Shown here one piece after another: positions 5,479-6,264 of a DNA stretch of 6,264 nt. Origin of the DNA: Candidatus Fermentibacterota bacterium (GTDB lineage: Bacteria > JAFGKV01); NCBI GenBank assembly GCA_016928395.1, contig JAFGKV010000332.1, positions 1-6,264 of the forward strand. The letters run 5' to 3'. The notes beneath the pieces are model-generated. The model had not been told where the DNA came from, did no database searches, and was given only the letters and a program-made list of their open reading frames with translations. Positions within the stretch are counted from its first letter, which is position 1; every line of letters begins with the position of its first letter. Position numbers and translations under genes: made by a program.

Positions 5479-5532
5479 GCGGAGATTAACTCTGGTTATG
5501 GTGCGTTGCTAGCACAGCCCGCGCGTGTGACG

Positions 5533-6264
5533 CTATATCTGGCTTGCCCCCACGCTGTCGAATTCGTCTTGAATGGCCGGCGAGGGCGGACGGCACATCA
5601 GACTGATGCCAATGATGGCGATGACCGAGAAGGCGAAGCCCGGGACAATCTCGTACATCTCGAAGATCCCGCCATGGAGCTGCTTCCAGATAAGAACCGT
5701 GACGCCTCCGACTATCAGCCCAGCCATGGCCCCGTTTCGGGTCATACGTTTCCAGAACAGGGAGAGGATGATGACGGGTCCGAAGGTGGCGCCAAAGCCT
5801 CCCCATGCATAGGCCACGAGGCGCAGCACGCTGCTGTCGGGATTCAGGCCTATCAGGAATGCAGCGACGGCGACGCCCAGGACCGCGAAACGGCCAACCC
5901 ACACCAGCTCCCGATCGGTCGCGCTCGGTCGCAGCAGCACCCGGTAGAAATCCTCGGTGATGGCCGACGAAGTGACCAGAAGCTGCGAGTCTGCCGTGCT
6001 CATGACCGCCGCCAGGATGGCCGAGAGCACGATCCCGGCGATCAACGGATGCACGATGTCGTGCACCATCACCATGAACACCGTCTCCGAGCCTCCTGCG
6101 CCCAGCCTGTCACCCAAGTAGACGCGACCCACCATTCCCACCACGACCGCGAACCAGAGGCAGATGATGACCCACACCATGGCGATGCGCCGGGCCTGCT
6201 TTATCTGCGCCGAAGACTTCACCGCCATGAACCGGGCGAGGATATGGGGCTGGCCGAAGTAGCC
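5533..6264 (-). CDS. putP: Sodium/proline symporter PutP, C-terminal half (5' end outside window)
   Basis: The 243 visible residues belong to the sodium:solute symporter family and match the PutP branch, which imports L-proline with Na+ across the inner membrane. Visible in order are GYFGQPHILARFMAV, then IAGIVLSAILAAVMSTADSQ followed by LLVTSSAITEDFYR (the MST motif corresponds to the Na+-binding Ser340/Thr341 of E. coli PutP), ELVWVGR, AYAWGGFGATFGPV, SLFWKRMTRNGAMAG, VLIWKQLHGG and YEIVPGFAFSVIAIIGISL. These form several membrane helices, and the tail after CRPPSPAIQDEFDS is short. The frame is open through the right edge of the window, where residues GYFGQPH show that the coding region continues; roughly half of a protein of about 500 residues is missing. 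It ends in TAG at 5533-5535, 68 bases before the phosphotransferase start, with no terminator hairpin seen between them. Confidence 0.95.
   Translation of the reverse strand, partial: GYFGQPHILARFMAVKSSAQIKQARRIAMVWVIICLWFAVVVGMVGRVYLGDRLGAGGSETVFMVMVHDIVHPLIAGIVLSAILAAVMSTADSQLLVTSSAITEDFYRVLLRPSATDRELVWVGRFAVLGVAVAAFLIGLNPDSSVLRLVAYAWGGFGATFGPVIILSLFWKRMTRNGAMAGLIVGGVTVLIWKQLHGGIFEMYEIVPGFAFSVIAIIGISLMCRPPSPAIQDEFDSVGASQI

Overview
The window is GC-rich bacterial DNA from what looks like a Gram-negative organism. A PutP-type proline symporter of the enteric kind, a degraded TAACCC-type palindromic repeat and an RdoA/SrkA-like kinase would all fit a gammaproteobacterium or a related uncultured lineage, but nothing here fixes the taxon. 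No CRISPR array, tRNA, rRNA or phage gene is visible.

Layout. The left third reads on the + strand. It holds the 3' part of an IS1634-type transposase (frameshifted, 5' end outside the window), then a hicB-hicA toxin-antitoxin pair in which antitoxin and toxin are joined in one frame and the toxin is broken by a one-base frameshift. About 450 bases follow with only doubtful small ORFs, one of them a possible truncated exported protein. The rest reads on the - strand. In the direction of transcription the order is putP (C-terminal half only), an APH-family phosphotransferase 68 bases downstream, a gap of about 490 bases, a nucleotidyltransferase, a repeat-bearing gap of about 300 bases, and an Fpg/MutM-type DNA glycosylase that converges on the left-hand region.

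How the genes relate. putP and the phosphotransferase could share a transcript. The nucleotidyltransferase and the glycosylase are probably separate units. The transposase and broken TA pair are typical of an accessory spot next to housekeeping-type genes. No multi-gene defence or biosynthetic system can be recognised.

The points most worth a second look are: (i) a perfect 14-bp inverted repeat whose proximal arm covers the ribosome-binding site and the A of the start codon of the glycosylase gene; (ii) the fused and frameshifted hicBA; (iii) a phosphotransferase whose family-like N-terminus and well-placed Shine-Dalgarno point to an ACG codon instead of ATG; (iv) a heptamer-periodic tract beside a hairpin and a palindromic-repeat fragment. 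Several of these could reflect sequence errors, which a read-level check would settle.
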